The notes beneath the pieces were generated by a model that saw nothing but the letters and a program-made list of their open reading frames with translations, was not told the origin of the DNA and did no database searches. Shown one piece after another: positions 16,963-26,514 of a stretch of DNA of 64,000 nt (position 1 is the stretch's first letter; each line of letters begins with the position of its first letter). Position numbers and translations under genes: made by a program. Origin of the DNA: DATGKG01 sp963783145 (lineage in GTDB: Bacteria > Desulfobacterota > Binatia > Binatales > Binataceae); assembly GCA_963783145.1 (NCBI GenBank), contig CAWAMM010000003.1, positions 490,673-554,672 on the forward strand, given 5' to 3'.

Positions 16963-17939
16963 CCGTCTAGCTCGTTACACTTCCTGATACTGGGGCAAAA
17001 GAGAATCGGCCCGACCTCAAGTTCGGGATTAGGCGGAGCTTCAGGTCCGGTGTACGGGAATACTCATTTTATAAGAGTGAAGAACGGAGCGGTATTGAGG
17101 ACCAGATATCTAACCGGGTGCATTTTCTAAAGAGCTCGGCAGGAAAGACGCGCTAGTCGCCGCGCGATGGGGCGGGGGAATTGTCAGCGCGTCTAGCCGT
17201 CTTCCTGCCACTCCAACGACTGGCGCAGGAGTCGATCGAGTAGATCGATTGGAAAAGGCACGGGAACACCCGAGCACATTCTAACGCGCCCCCGTTGCTC
17301 CGTTCGAAAATCGTAGGCACCGAACGGGATCGTTAGTTTGTAGCCGCGGTCACTCAGCTGCCGGAAGTTCTTCCAACAACTTTGGGCGAACCTCTATCAC
17401 CCAGGAACTTAGGACTGCCCTAGACGTCTCGGCGCTGCTTGACCGTGTATTTAGGCCGAGCCTCTCGGGCTCGCGGATCCCAACCGAGAAGCCCAGCATC
17501 AGACCTCAGCATGAGATCTTCTATTTCTTTCGGCTTCCGCCTGTGTTCTAGGCGCAGATGTTCGGCCGTGCTGAAGATGGAGTTTGAACTCCGATTACAT
17601 AGGGGACAGTTCAATCGTCTTCTCTCGCTATCTTGCGCTCGCTAAAAATGAACCGCCGCAAAGGCGAAGCTCCCGCTTCGAATAGCATGTCTCTTCGACC
17701 GGAGGTTGGTCACAACGGTATTGCTCAGAGTGTACGTGCTTTGTTTGTGGAGTTCGCGAATTCTTTCTCTTGCGCGGAACGAGCTCCACTCTTTCCGGCT
17801 TCTCGAAGATCGAGACGGGCCCGAAACTCGGTCGGAGCACGGTGACGGTTGTCGTGGCCGGCGAGGCTTCGCCGGTCGGCGGTCCTGGTTGAAAGTCTTT
17901 TGGTTCTGTCCTAATCGGCTCGGTGTCCTCGGAAGACGG
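16963..17939. other. Accessory stretch with at most small genes
   Basis: Apart from the zinc-finger gene at 17420-17614 no supported gene is present. On the minus strand 17193-17393 is open for 66 codons with a natural composition (WKNFRQLSDRGYK, VPVPFPIDLLDRLLRQSLEW) but has no start codon, so it may be a gene relic. A plus-strand frame 17648-17845 lacks any recognisable feature. Confidence 0.45.
17420..17614 (-). CDS. Small C2H2-type zinc-finger protein
   Basis: The 64-residue product begins MNCPLCNRSS and continues to HLRLEH: Cys-x2-Cys, then about 13 residues, then His-x4-His, a classical C2H2 spacing found in a few bacterial families. The C-terminal tail is basic. The start is a TTG with a weak GAGAGAAG upstream, so the coordinates are tentative. 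DNA binding is inferred from the finger only. Confidence 0.5.
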   Translation of the reverse strand: MNCPLCNRSSNSIFSTAEHLRLEHRRKPKEIEDLMLRSDAGLLGWDPRAREARPKYTVKQRRDV

Positions 17940-19748
17940 CTACGCCGCTGAAGAGGCTCTCATTGGTGAAGATTGCTCAAATCCGGCTCTCAGTGCTTCG
18001 CGCTGCACGTCGAGCTCCGGCGGCAACGTCTCGCCAACGTCAGCGAAGAACCGCTCTTGTAGATCCAGCTCGGATAGCCACTCTTCTCGTTTCGCGCCGA
18101 TCAACTCGCCGATCTGATCATTCGAAATGTCCAATCCTCGAAGATCCAGGTCTGCTCGGTGAGGAATGAATCCGATCGGGGTTTCGTTAGCACTCACGCG
18201 ACCCTGCGCCCGGTCGACAATCCATTTAAGTACGCGCATGTTCTCGCTGTACCCAGGCCAGAGGAAGGCACCGTCGGGAGCCTTTCTGAACCAGTTCACC
18301 ATGAAAATCTTAGGTGCGTGACGGAGGCGGCCTTTCATCGCTAGCCAGTGAGCGAAGTAGTCCCCGATGTTGTAGCCGCAGAAGGGCAGCATCGCCATCG
18401 GATCGCGACGAATGACGCCAACTTTTCCGGTTGCAGCTGCCGTGGTTTCTGAACCCATCGTTGCGCCAAGATAGACACCATGCGGCCAATCAAAGGATTC
18501 CAATACCAACGGCACCGTTGACCCACGCCGTCCACCGAAGATGATGGCGGAAATAGGCACGCCTCGCGGATCCTCGGCGCGCGGCGACAGGGCGGGATTG
18601 TTGTGCATGGGAGCGGTGAACCGACTGTTGGGGTGAGCTGCGCTTTGACTCGATGCGGCTGTCCAACGACGTCCTTGCCAGTCGAGCATTCCCTCGACGG
18701 GTGCTGTGTTCATGCCTTCCCACCAAACATCGCGATCGGGCGTCAAAGCGACATTGGTGAAGATCGTATCGCGCTTCACGGTCTCCATCGCGTTAGGGTT
18801 TGTTCGCGCGCTGGTGCCGGGAGCAACGCCGAAGTATCCAGCTTCAGGATTGACCGCCCATAGCGATCCATCCGAAGCGACGCGCAACCACGCGATGTCG
18901 TCGCCCACAGTAAATACGCGCCATCCTGCCAGCGCTGGAGGAGGAAGGAGCATCGCCAAGTTAGTCTTGCCGCATGCGCTCGGAAACGCCGCGGCGATGT
19001 AAGTGACTTCACCTTGCGGACTCTCGATTCCAAGAATCAGCATGTGTTCCGCAAGCCAACCCTCTTTCCGGGCCATGTTACTTGCTATTCGCAGCGCGAA
19101 GCATTTCTTGCTCAACAAAGCATTGCCGCCGTATCCGCTCCCGGCGGACCATACGGCGTTGTCCTGAGGAAAATGACAGATGAGACGCCGCCCAGGATCG
19201 AGGTCGAGCGTACCGTGCAGGCCGCGATTGAAGTCTCCTGACTCGCCAAGACAATCAAGAGCTACTCGGCCCATCCTGGTCATAATTCGCATATTGAGCA
19301 CGACGTAGATGCTATCTGTGAGCTCGACCCCGACTTTTGCGAAGGGTGATCCAACCGGACCCATCAGATAAGGCACCACGTACATGGTCCGGCCTCGCAT
19401 CGAGTCGTGAAACCAACCGCGGAGCTTGCGGTAGGTCTCATCGGGAGGCATCCAGTTGTTGGTCGGTCCGGCATCCGCTTTTGAGTTGGAACAGATAAAT
19501 GTGAGATTCTCTGTCCGCGCTACGTCGTTCGGATTTGAACGGTGCAAGTAGCAGCCCGGACGTTTCATGCGATTCAGCGGGATCAGGCTCCCCGTCGTCG
19601 TGGCACGCTGAATCAGCGCCGTCCTTTCTGCGTCGCTGCCATCGCACCATCGAATCGAGTCGGGCCTGGTCAGAGACGCCATCTTCGCGACCCAATCCAA
19701 TAGATAGCGACTCCGGATCGAAGGATCGTTCAGCTCGACATAGCTCAT
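17940..19748 (-). CDS. pckG: Phosphoenolpyruvate carboxykinase, GTP-dependent
   Basis: The 602-residue protein has the GTP-PEPCK signatures: RTENLTFICS, YVVPYLMGPVGSP, the P-loop FPSACGKTNLAML (255-267), DDIAW with the metal-binding Asp, and KRDTIFTNVALTPD. It interconverts oxaloacetate and PEP using GTP/GDP in the cytoplasm. Full length agrees with the family (about 600). Its ATG overlaps the TGA of the upstream DNA-binding/EIIA gene by 4 bp (ATGA), so it is translated together with a PTS-type regulator, an unusual partner for this enzyme. Confidence 0.95.
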   Translation of the reverse strand: MSYVELNDPSIRSRYLLDWVAKMASLTRPDSIRWCDGSDAERTALIQRATTTGSLIPLNRMKRPGCYLHRSNPNDVARTENLTFICSNSKADAGPTNNWMPPDETYRKLRGWFHDSMRGRTMYVVPYLMGPVGSPFAKVGVELTDSIYVVLNMRIMTRMGRVALDCLGESGDFNRGLHGTLDLDPGRRLICHFPQDNAVWSAGSGYGGNALLSKKCFALRIASNMARKEGWLAEHMLILGIESPQGEVTYIAAAFPSACGKTNLAMLLPPPALAGWRVFTVGDDIAWLRVASDGSLWAVNPEAGYFGVAPGTSARTNPNAMETVKRDTIFTNVALTPDRDVWWEGMNTAPVEGMLDWQGRRWTAASSQSAAHPNSRFTAPMHNNPALSPRAEDPRGVPISAIIFGGRRGSTVPLVLESFDWPHGVYLGATMGSETTAAATGKVGVIRRDPMAMLPFCGYNIGDYFAHWLAMKGRLRHAPKIFMVNWFRKAPDGAFLWPGYSENMRVLKWIVDRAQGRVSANETPIGFIPHRADLDLRGLDISNDQIGELIGAKREEWLSELDLQERFFADVGETLPPELDVQREALRAGFEQSSPMRASSAA

Positions 19749-20515
19749 AACGGCTTTTTTGCCACTTCGTGTCGTGGCTGGCTGCCTAGATCACGTTCAG
19801 CGTTGGAGAGAGCTGCAAAAATGGCAGGCGCTGTGGGCGCATCCATCAACGCAGTAGTTGCTTCTGGCTGCGCACACATTTGCGATAGTTTGGACAACCA
19901 AGGGAGCTCAAGCTCTTGAAATTTCAGCCCTAGCACGAAGAACAGGTGCGTTGGCGCGCCGTCCAGAGAATCGAAATCCACTCCCTCTTGCGAACGTCCC
20001 AGCACCATAAAAGGCCGCACTACTCGCTCGGGATTGCGATACAGCGTGTGCAAGAAAGCAACACCTTTGTGCATCGCACTTGGCATCACGTTTTCGCGCT
20101 CAATAAGCGCTCCCACGAACCAAGTCTTATCTCTTACGAGACCAAGCGCGCTCGCCAGTGACGCCAGTTCCTCGATGACCGCGGTTTTGGTCGTCGCTTC
20201 GAGTTCCGGAAGTATGTGCGATGGCTGGAAACAACTCGCCAGAGTTAAGAGTCTTCGCGGCACAACTGCCCCGGCCGAGACTTCTGGATGGCGGGGAGTG
20301 ACGCCCAACATCTGATCGTCGAGCCAGGTGTCCAGCATGGCCTTCCGAAAGCGCCATTGGTTGCCGATCTTAACGCCCGGCAGCACCCCCTCGGTTACCA
20401 GCTTTAGTACAGTCCGCTCGTTGAGGCTTAAATAAGCGGCTACATGACGTAAGGTCATGAGCCTGTCCGAAGTTTCGATGATTTTTTCCGTTGTTTTGCG
20501 GGCCCTATTTGACAC
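19745..20515 (-). CDS. Excisionase-type HTH fused to PTS EIIA domain
   Basis: Of 256 residues, 15-70 form a MerR/excisionase-type winged helix (LMTLRHVAAYLSLNERTVLKLV, GVKIGNQWRFRK). Residues 85-245 resemble a Fru/Ntr-type EIIA domain, with the phosphorylatable His at 156 in GVAFLHTLYRNP and VDFDSLDGAPTHLFFVL. The second conserved EIIA histidine (HLH in the paralogue) is replaced by LELPW. No EI, HPr, EIIB or EIIC is nearby. I infer a transcription regulator responding to phosphorylation, itself coupled to pckG. Confidence 0.85.
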   Translation of the reverse strand: MSNRARKTTEKIIETSDRLMTLRHVAAYLSLNERTVLKLVTEGVLPGVKIGNQWRFRKAMLDTWLDDQMLGVTPRHPEVSAGAVVPRRLLTLASCFQPSHILPELEATTKTAVIEELASLASALGLVRDKTWFVGALIERENVMPSAMHKGVAFLHTLYRNPERVVRPFMVLGRSQEGVDFDSLDGAPTHLFFVLGLKFQELELPWLSKLSQMCAQPEATTALMDAPTAPAIFAALSNAERDLGSQPRHEVAKKPL

Positions 20516-20792
20516 GAGCTCCAGAATACGTCAAACTGCATAAAAATGCAAGGGATTACTGTAGATGTGGCATAAAGGCGGCGGGAAAGTTGGTCCGCAC
20601 TCCGCGCGAGAATTCGATTGGGTTTCCGACATCGAAGTGAAAAACAGAGATAGCACCTACCCAGTTTCTGACCACAAGCATTAGAGCGCTTCTTCGTTCA
20701 ACAGCATCAAATCCGGAAGACCAGGATTCGAATCTTGCTTTGCAGAAGTGGAATGTGCGGACCGCCGGGGTCGTGTTTGGGAAGAATTTTCT
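20516..20792. promoter_or_regulatory. Divergent promoter region between two EIIA regulators
   Basis: This 277-bp gap separates divergent regulator genes and must hold the start signals for pckG and for the hyf-like operon. Near the minus-strand gene (20537-20550) lies an inverted repeat TGCAT-AAAA-ATGCA. I see no unambiguous -10/-35 or sigma-54 box. Confidence 0.5.
20537..20550. promoter_or_regulatory. Inverted repeat TGCAT-AAAA-ATGCA
   Basis: Perfect 5-bp arms with a 4-bp spacer lie 22 bp before the ATG of the DNA-binding/EIIA gene that leads into pckG. It is a candidate operator, possibly for autoregulation. Confidence 0.4.
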
Positions 20793-21494
20793 ATGCACCT
20801 TAGTGTCCGAGAAGTAGCCGAGCTCCTGAAGGTTTCCGAGAAAAGGGTTTACGAATGGATCAAACGCGGGATTTTGCGAGCCGATCGTGTCAACGATCAG
20901 TATCGCTTACATCGCAGCGACCTGTTGGAGCAGACATCCTCGCGTGAAATAGACATGCCGGCGGAGATCTTCGCGCCTCCGCCGTCTGCCAAAACCGAGA
21001 CTTTGGCGGAAGCGTTGCAGGCTGGGGGCATCTTTTACGGACTTGGGGGCGACGACAAAACCGCCGTTCTGCGATCAATAGTGAACATCCTGCCACTACC
21101 GCCAGACACTAAACGAGATTCGCTTGCGCAACTTCTTTTGGCGCGCGAAGCGCTTGGTTCAACCGCGATCGGCGAGGGGATTGCAATTCCTCACGTACGT
21201 CGCCCGATTCTTTTGAACACTTCCGGTCCCTCAGTCTCGCTTTGCTTTCTCGAGAAGCCGGTCGACTTCGGCGCTTTCGACGGCCAACCGGTCTTTGCGA
21301 TCTTTCTGCTCGTAAGCCCAACCGCCCGCATGCATCTGCACATGCTTTCGCGACTGTCGTTTGCGTTACATGATCCGAAATTGAAGGCAGCCCTGGTACG
21401 TCGGGCCACGCGCGAGGAAATCCTTTCCGATTTTGAGCGATTGGAACGCGCAATCAAGGATCAGGCCCAATTCGTTGCTGAGAATGCCGGCTGA
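20793..21494 (+). CDS. Excisionase-type HTH fused to EIIA-Ntr-like domain
   Basis: Of 233 residues, 1-50 form an excisionase/MerR-type HTH (LSVREVAELLKVSEKRVYEW) and 75-225 a complete EIIA-Ntr-like domain with LGSTAIGEGIAIPH, the phospho-His at 134, VDFGAFDGQPV, and HLHMLSRL with the second conserved His. It is a paralogue of the divergent regulator. The ATG at 20793 puts the HTH at the N-terminus. It ends 3 bp before hyfB, so it is the first gene of the Ehr operon and probably controls it according to PEP-dependent phosphorylation. Confidence 0.9.
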   Translation: MHLSVREVAELLKVSEKRVYEWIKRGILRADRVNDQYRLHRSDLLEQTSSREIDMPAEIFAPPPSAKTETLAEALQAGGIFYGLGGDDKTAVLRSIVNILPLPPDTKRDSLAQLLLAREALGSTAIGEGIAIPHVRRPILLNTSGPSVSLCFLEKPVDFGAFDGQPVFAIFLLVSPTARMHLHMLSRLSFALHDPKLKAALVRRATREEILSDFERLERAIKDQAQFVAENAG

Positions 21495-21497
21495 AGC

Positions 21498-23471
21498 ATG
21501 TCGGCGTTGCTGGTATCACTCCTCGCTCTTGCGGTCGGCGCAAGCGGGACACTAGTCTTCGCGAGCCGAGGGCGGTGGCCGACGATATTTGGCGTCGGTG
21601 GGACGGTGATCGGTTGTGTGTTTGGAATAGTACCCGCCGTCGGCGTGGTGTTAGGCCAACCATCGCAGTCACTCCGAATGGCATGGGATGTCCCCTACGG
21701 CAGCCTCTTCCTCGAGCTAGATCCGCTCTCAGGTTTCTTTTTGATTCCAGTTTTCCTGCTGAGCTCCTTGGCGGCGATCTATGGCGCCGAGTATCTCGAA
21801 GAATACCGAGGCCGAAAGGCACTGGCTCCTCCCTGGTTCTTCTTCAATCTGCTCGTCGCCAGCATGGTAGTCGTGATTCTCGCACACAATGGGGTCCTCT
21901 TCCTGATGGCGTGGGAGGTAATGGCGCTGTCCTCTTTCTTCCTGGTGACCTTCGAGGACGAGGAGGAAAATACGCGGCAAGCGGGATGGATATATCTGGT
22001 TGCGAGTCACGTCGGCACAGCGTTTCTACTTGTGCTGTTCGTCCAGCTCGGCCGATCGAACGGATCGCTAGATTTCAATCGCTTCTCGGCATCCTCGGGC
22101 CCCGGACTTCTTTTCGTGATGGCGCTGTTTGGATTTGGAACCAAGGCTGGTTTTGTACCGCTGCACGTGTGGTTACCTGAAGCGCATCCGGCGGCACCGA
22201 GTCACGTGTCGGCGGTAATGTCGGCCGTCATGATCAAAACCGGCATCTATGGGTTGCTCCGTGTGATGATGTTTCTGGGTGCACCAGAGCTTTGGTGGGG
22301 TTGGGTGCTATGCGGGATCGGTCTTACTTCCGGAATGGTCGGTGTCTTGCTCGCCCTGGCACAGAAAGACTTGAAGCGGCTGCTCGCTTACAGCTCGGTT
22401 GAGAACGCGGGCATTATCGCTCTCGGCTTAGGTGTGGGCTTGATAGGACTTTGCGCAGCGAGACCCGTAGTTGCCGTAGTTGGCTTTGCTGGAGCGTTCC
22501 TGCACGTCCTCAACCACTCGCTCTTTAAGGGGCTGCTGTTTTTAGGGGCGGGGAACGTTCTGTATGGCACTCACACTCGCGAGATCGATAGCCTCGGAGG
22601 TTTGTTGCGCCGGATGCCACTTACCGGCGCGACTTTTCTGATTGGCGCTGCTGCGATCTCGGGCCTGCCGCCGCTAAACGGATTCGTTAGCGAATTTTTG
22701 ATCTATCTCGCGAGCTTCAAAGGAGCGGTTTCGCTTAGCGGCTCGGGAAGCGTCCCGATGTTCGCCGCGATTGCAGGGCTAGCGTTGATCGGTGGACTGG
22801 CTGCGGCCTGCTTCACCAAGGCTTTCGGTATCGTGTTTCTCGGTCAACCGCGAAGCGCACAGGCCCAACAGGCCCACGAGGTCGGATTGGCAATGGTGCT
22901 CCCCGGTTTCGTATTGGCGGCTGGATGCGCGCTGATCGGTCTGCTCGGCGCGAGGGTTGTGGCTTCGATGGCTCCGCTGGTTTCGGAAGTGACGGGAATC
23001 TCTTTGGTAGCAGTCCATGCGTCTCTTTCGGAAGCCACACAGTCAATCTCGTTCGTTGGTCTCGTCGGTGGGTCGTTAATAGGTGTAGTAACCCTTCTCG
23101 CGCTTGGACGGAAAATCGCACTAGCCCGCCGACCAGTTTCCACCAATGTGACGTGGGACTGTGGCTATGCTGAGCCGTCGTCGCGAATGCAATACACCGC
23201 ATCGTCTTTTGCACAGCCGTTGACGGAAACCTTCAGTATACTCTTGCAGACTCGCCGCATTTTGCTTCCGCCAATGGGTTTGTTTCCGACCCAGGCTAGT
23301 CTGGTTACCGAAACCAGCGATCCGTACCAGGATTACATTTTCCAGCCGTTCTTGCGGGCTGTCGGTCGCTGCTTTTCGTTACTTCGAATAGTACAGCAAG
23401 GTCAGGTTCAGCTTTACATCCTGTACATCGCTATCACCCTTCTACTGCTTCTGCTCTGGCAACTCGCGTAG
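21498..23471 (+). CDS. hyfB: Hydrogenase-4 component B-like antiporter subunit
   Basis: The 657-residue protein is a NuoL/M/N-type proton-pumping antiporter-like subunit with about 15 membrane helices. Signatures include WEVMALSSFFLV (conserved Glu of the channel), GFGTKAGFVPLHVWLPEAHPAAPSHVSA (Lys and His in the discontinuous helix), and KRLLAYSSVENAGII. The last 80 residues before the final helix carry the HyfB/HycC-type extension. It follows the EIIA regulator by 3 bp and precedes hyfC by 3 bp. Confidence 0.93.
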   Translation: MSALLVSLLALAVGASGTLVFASRGRWPTIFGVGGTVIGCVFGIVPAVGVVLGQPSQSLRMAWDVPYGSLFLELDPLSGFFLIPVFLLSSLAAIYGAEYLEEYRGRKALAPPWFFFNLLVASMVVVILAHNGVLFLMAWEVMALSSFFLVTFEDEEENTRQAGWIYLVASHVGTAFLLVLFVQLGRSNGSLDFNRFSASSGPGLLFVMALFGFGTKAGFVPLHVWLPEAHPAAPSHVSAVMSAVMIKTGIYGLLRVMMFLGAPELWWGWVLCGIGLTSGMVGVLLALAQKDLKRLLAYSSVENAGIIALGLGVGLIGLCAARPVVAVVGFAGAFLHVLNHSLFKGLLFLGAGNVLYGTHTREIDSLGGLLRRMPLTGATFLIGAAAISGLPPLNGFVSEFLIYLASFKGAVSLSGSGSVPMFAAIAGLALIGGLAAACFTKAFGIVFLGQPRSAQAQQAHEVGLAMVLPGFVLAAGCALIGLLGARVVASMAPLVSEVTGISLVAVHASLSEATQSISFVGLVGGSLIGVVTLLALGRKIALARRPVSTNVTWDCGYAEPSSRMQYTASSFAQPLTETFSILLQTRRILLPPMGLFPTQASLVTETSDPYQDYIFQPFLRAVGRCFSLLRIVQQGQVQLYILYIAITLLLLLLWQLA

Positions 23472-23474
23472 CAC

Positions 23475-24386
23475 ATGGATATTGGATCACTCTTTCCTTT
23501 GGGGATGGCTATAGCGTTCGCTCCATTCATTCAGGGAGTCATCAATCGCACCAAGGCGATCGTCGCCGGCCGGGTAGGCCAGCCGCTTTTGCAGCCGTAC
23601 CGCGACCTCCTAAAGCTGCTCCGAAAAGGCGCAGTATATAGCCCGACAACGACGTGGATTTTCCGATTCGGACCGGTAGTGGGACTCGCATCGATGATCT
23701 GCGCGACCGCCCTGCTTCCACTCGGAGCCTTTCCAGCATTTGTACCGTTCGCTGGCGACCTCATAATGCTGGCATATCTGCTCGCGTTAGCCCGGTTCAT
23801 CACAGTCTTGGCTGCTCTGGATACTGGCTCGAGCTTTGAGGCAATGGGGGCGAGTCGCGAAGTAACGTTCTCAGCACTCGCGGAACCGGCGCTTTTTCTC
23901 GGGTTAGCTGTGCTGGCTCGGCAAACAGGAAATCTGTCGCTTACTTCGATTGTAGCGGCGATTTCGAGCAACACCTGGATGCGAGCAGCGCCGGCACTCG
24001 GTCTTACCATTGGGGCGCTGATGGTAGTTTTTCTCACCGAAAATGCTCGTATCCCGGTCGACGATCCAACCACGCATCTTGAGCTGACCATGATTCACGA
24101 AGTCATGGTGCTCGACCACGGTGGTCCTGATTTTGCGATGATCCAATACGCCGCAGCTCTGAAGATGTGGATCCTGGGAGCGATCATAGTTGCGATCGCT
24201 ATCCCTTGGCATTCGGGCAATTCACTACTGGACGTCGGCTCCGCTATCGCCGGGATGCTGGCTTTGGCGGTGGTAACTGGAATCATCGAATCTTCGATGG
24301 CTCGCTTGCGGCTGCTTCGAGTGACTCAACTACTGATCGCTGCCATCGTGCTGTCCGGTCTCGCATTGGCTCTGGTCCAAAAGTGA
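23475..24386 (+). CDS. hyfC: NuoH/HyfC-like membrane subunit
   Basis: The 303-residue protein has eight membrane helices and the subunit-1 signatures GRVGQPLLQPYRDLLKLLRKG near the N-terminus and ENARIPVDDPTTHLELTMIHE, with the acidic residues lining the quinone/proton connection in complex I relatives. It anchors the peripheral electron-transfer arm to the antiporter subunits. Spacing is 3 bp after hyfB and 4 bp before hyfE. Confidence 0.93.
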   Translation: MDIGSLFPLGMAIAFAPFIQGVINRTKAIVAGRVGQPLLQPYRDLLKLLRKGAVYSPTTTWIFRFGPVVGLASMICATALLPLGAFPAFVPFAGDLIMLAYLLALARFITVLAALDTGSSFEAMGASREVTFSALAEPALFLGLAVLARQTGNLSLTSIVAAISSNTWMRAAPALGLTIGALMVVFLTENARIPVDDPTTHLELTMIHEVMVLDHGGPDFAMIQYAAALKMWILGAIIVAIAIPWHSGNSLLDVGSAIAGMLALAVVTGIIESSMARLRLLRVTQLLIAAIVLSGLALALVQK

Positions 24387-24390
24387 ACCT

Positions 24391-25044
24391 ATGAACCAGT
24401 TCGTAAACGCAATCCTCGTCTGTCTGCTGCTGACCGGATTTCTGCTTTTGGCGTCGAGCCGGCTGACTGCATGTATCCGGGCGGTCGCAATCCAGGGCGT
24501 ATTGCTCGGCCTTCTCGCTATCGGCTCGCAGGACGGAAAGCTCTCTCTCTTTGGAGTGCTGCTTCCTATGGTCAGCGCCGCTGTCAAAGGATTCCTGCTG
24601 CCGTGGCTGCTGCTTCGAGCGATGCGCGACGTCGACACGGTGCGGGAGATCGAACCAGTCGTCAGTTACAACCTATCAGTAATGATCGGAGCCATAGCGC
24701 TGGCGGTCTCCCTCTGGCTAGGTGAGCGGTTGCCGCTTCCCAACCGACCCACTTCGGGATTGCTGGTTCCAACTGCGTTTTTCACCTGCCTGGTGGGGTT
24801 CATCCTCCTGACCACGCGGCGCAAAGCGATCACCCAGGTGCTGGGCTATCTGACTCTGGAAAATGGCGTCTACGCTTTTGGGGCGGCGGTGGCATTGGAC
24901 ATGCCCATTCTCGTGGAGCTGGGCATCTTACTTGACGTGTTCGTAGGAGTGTTCGTGATGGGGATCGCGATATTTCACATCAGTCGTCAATTTGACCACA
25001 TCGATACCGACCGGCTCGTAAGTCTTTCTGACCGGACTCAATGA
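24391..25044 (+). CDS. hyfE: HyfE-like membrane subunit (NuoK-related)
   Basis: The 217-residue protein has about seven membrane helices. Its second half contains VLGYLTLENGVYAFG, the conserved Glu motif of NuoK/MrpC relatives, and DVFVGVFVMGIAIFHI. HyfE-type proteins equal NuoK plus an N-terminal extension. Its stop overlaps the hyfF start by 4 bp (ATGA). Confidence 0.92.
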   Translation: MNQFVNAILVCLLLTGFLLLASSRLTACIRAVAIQGVLLGLLAIGSQDGKLSLFGVLLPMVSAAVKGFLLPWLLLRAMRDVDTVREIEPVVSYNLSVMIGAIALAVSLWLGERLPLPNRPTSGLLVPTAFFTCLVGFILLTTRRKAITQVLGYLTLENGVYAFGAAVALDMPILVELGILLDVFVGVFVMGIAIFHISRQFDHIDTDRLVSLSDRTQ

Positions 25045-26513
25045 TCAAACTACTCATACTGATTCCCGCGGTCGCAGGCGTGGCAGCATTTTTCATCACG
25101 CAAGATCCGCTCCGACGTTTACTGCTGGTGTTTACAGCGATCGTCCATGCGGTTCTCAGCATTGCGAGCTGGATCTCGCCCCCTCCGCCGGCGCTAAACG
25201 GTTGGCTGGCTGAAGATGCCTTAGGGCGCTTGTTCTTGACGCTGACCAGCCTGCTCTTTCTGGCTTCAAGCTTTTACGCGGTGGCGTACCTACGCGGAGA
25301 ACGCGGCCAGCCACACGCAGATTTCGAAGAAGGATTTCTTTTTTCCAACGCGCGCGAGGCGAGCTTCACTGGATGCCTGCTTCTCTTTCTGGCCGCAATG
25401 TCCCTGGTCACGCTGAGCCAGCACCTTGGGCTTCTTTGGGTGGCGATCGAAGCGACGACGCTGGCCAGCGCTCCTCTGATCTACTTCCATCGTCACCATC
25501 GTTCGCTCGAGGCGACTTGGAAGTATTTGCTCATCTGTTCAGTTGGAATCGCGCTCGCGTTACTGGGAATTTTCTTCCTCGCCGTCGCGGCTAGCGGTCC
25601 CGCTACTGTCAGTGTCTCTCTGGTTCTAAGCGAAGTGCTTCTCGTCTCTCCCCATTTGAACCCGCTCTGGCTCAAAGCGGCGTTCGTGCTCATGCTCGTC
25701 GGCTACGGCACCAAGATGGGGCTCGCGCCATTGCATACCTGGCTGCCGGATGCGCATAGCGAGGCGCCTTCAGTGGCCTCGGCGCTGCTTTCAGGAGCAT
25801 TGCTCAACTGCGCCTTTCTGGGGATTCTGAGGATCCATCAAGTCTGCCTTGCGAGCGGATTAGCCGATTTCAGCCAACGCTTGCTACTGGTCCTCGGACT
25901 TCTCTCGATGGCGGTAGCCGCTGTCTTCATCACAGGCCAGGTTGACTACAAACGTATGCTTGCCTACTCGAGCGTCGAACATATGGGCATCTTGGCGGTG
26001 GGAGTGGGATTGGGCGGTGCCGGACTGTTTGGCGCGATGCTCCACGTGGTTAATCATTCGCTGACCAAGGCGATGTTGTTCATGGTGGCCGGAAATCTGT
26101 TGGCCGTTTACCGCACCAAGATTGCCAAAGACGTTTCGGGAGCTCTGCGCGTCTTGCCGGTGTCGGGCTTGCTCTGGATATTGGGGTTGTTTGCCATCAC
26201 TGGGTCACCCCCGTTTGGGCCCTTTTTGAGTGAGCTCGCGATTTTGAAAGCCGCACTCGATCAGGGCCGGGCTTTTGTCGCAATCGCCTATCTAATGTTT
26301 CTCGCGATTATCCTGGCGGGTATGGCTACGCCTGCATTGGCCATGGCACAAGGAACTCCCGCCGATACTGTAACTATCCCCGCTGGCAGAGGTTTTGCCT
26401 TGAGCGCGGTGCCGGCAATCCTCGGTTCCGCGGTTCTCCTCATGGGTATCTACGTTCCTCCGGTTCTGAGTCGAACGCTTTTAGAAGCAGCGCGCCTGCT
26501 TGGTAAGGGCTGA
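25041..26513 (+). CDS. hyfF: HyfF-like antiporter subunit (NuoL/N type)
   Basis: The 490-residue protein is a second antiporter-like subunit: HLGLLWVAIEATTLASAPLIY, MLVGYGTKMGLAPLHTWLPDAHSEAPS, and KRMLAYSSVEHMGILAVG carry the channel Glu, Lys and His residues. Two antiporter-like subunits (B and F) in the operon mean two potential ion-translocation channels. It ends one base before the hyfG ATG. Confidence 0.93.
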   Translation: MIKLLILIPAVAGVAAFFITQDPLRRLLLVFTAIVHAVLSIASWISPPPPALNGWLAEDALGRLFLTLTSLLFLASSFYAVAYLRGERGQPHADFEEGFLFSNAREASFTGCLLLFLAAMSLVTLSQHLGLLWVAIEATTLASAPLIYFHRHHRSLEATWKYLLICSVGIALALLGIFFLAVAASGPATVSVSLVLSEVLLVSPHLNPLWLKAAFVLMLVGYGTKMGLAPLHTWLPDAHSEAPSVASALLSGALLNCAFLGILRIHQVCLASGLADFSQRLLLVLGLLSMAVAAVFITGQVDYKRMLAYSSVEHMGILAVGVGLGGAGLFGAMLHVVNHSLTKAMLFMVAGNLLAVYRTKIAKDVSGALRVLPVSGLLWILGLFAITGSPPFGPFLSELAILKAALDQGRAFVAIAYLMFLAIILAGMATPALAMAQGTPADTVTIPAGRGFALSAVPAILGSAVLLMGIYVPPVLSRTLLEAARLLGKG

Positions 26514-26514
26514 G

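Noticed and set aside
20701..20740. A GATTCGAATC stretch that looks like a tRNA T-loop
   Set aside because: No acceptor, D-arm or anticodon arm can be folded around it.
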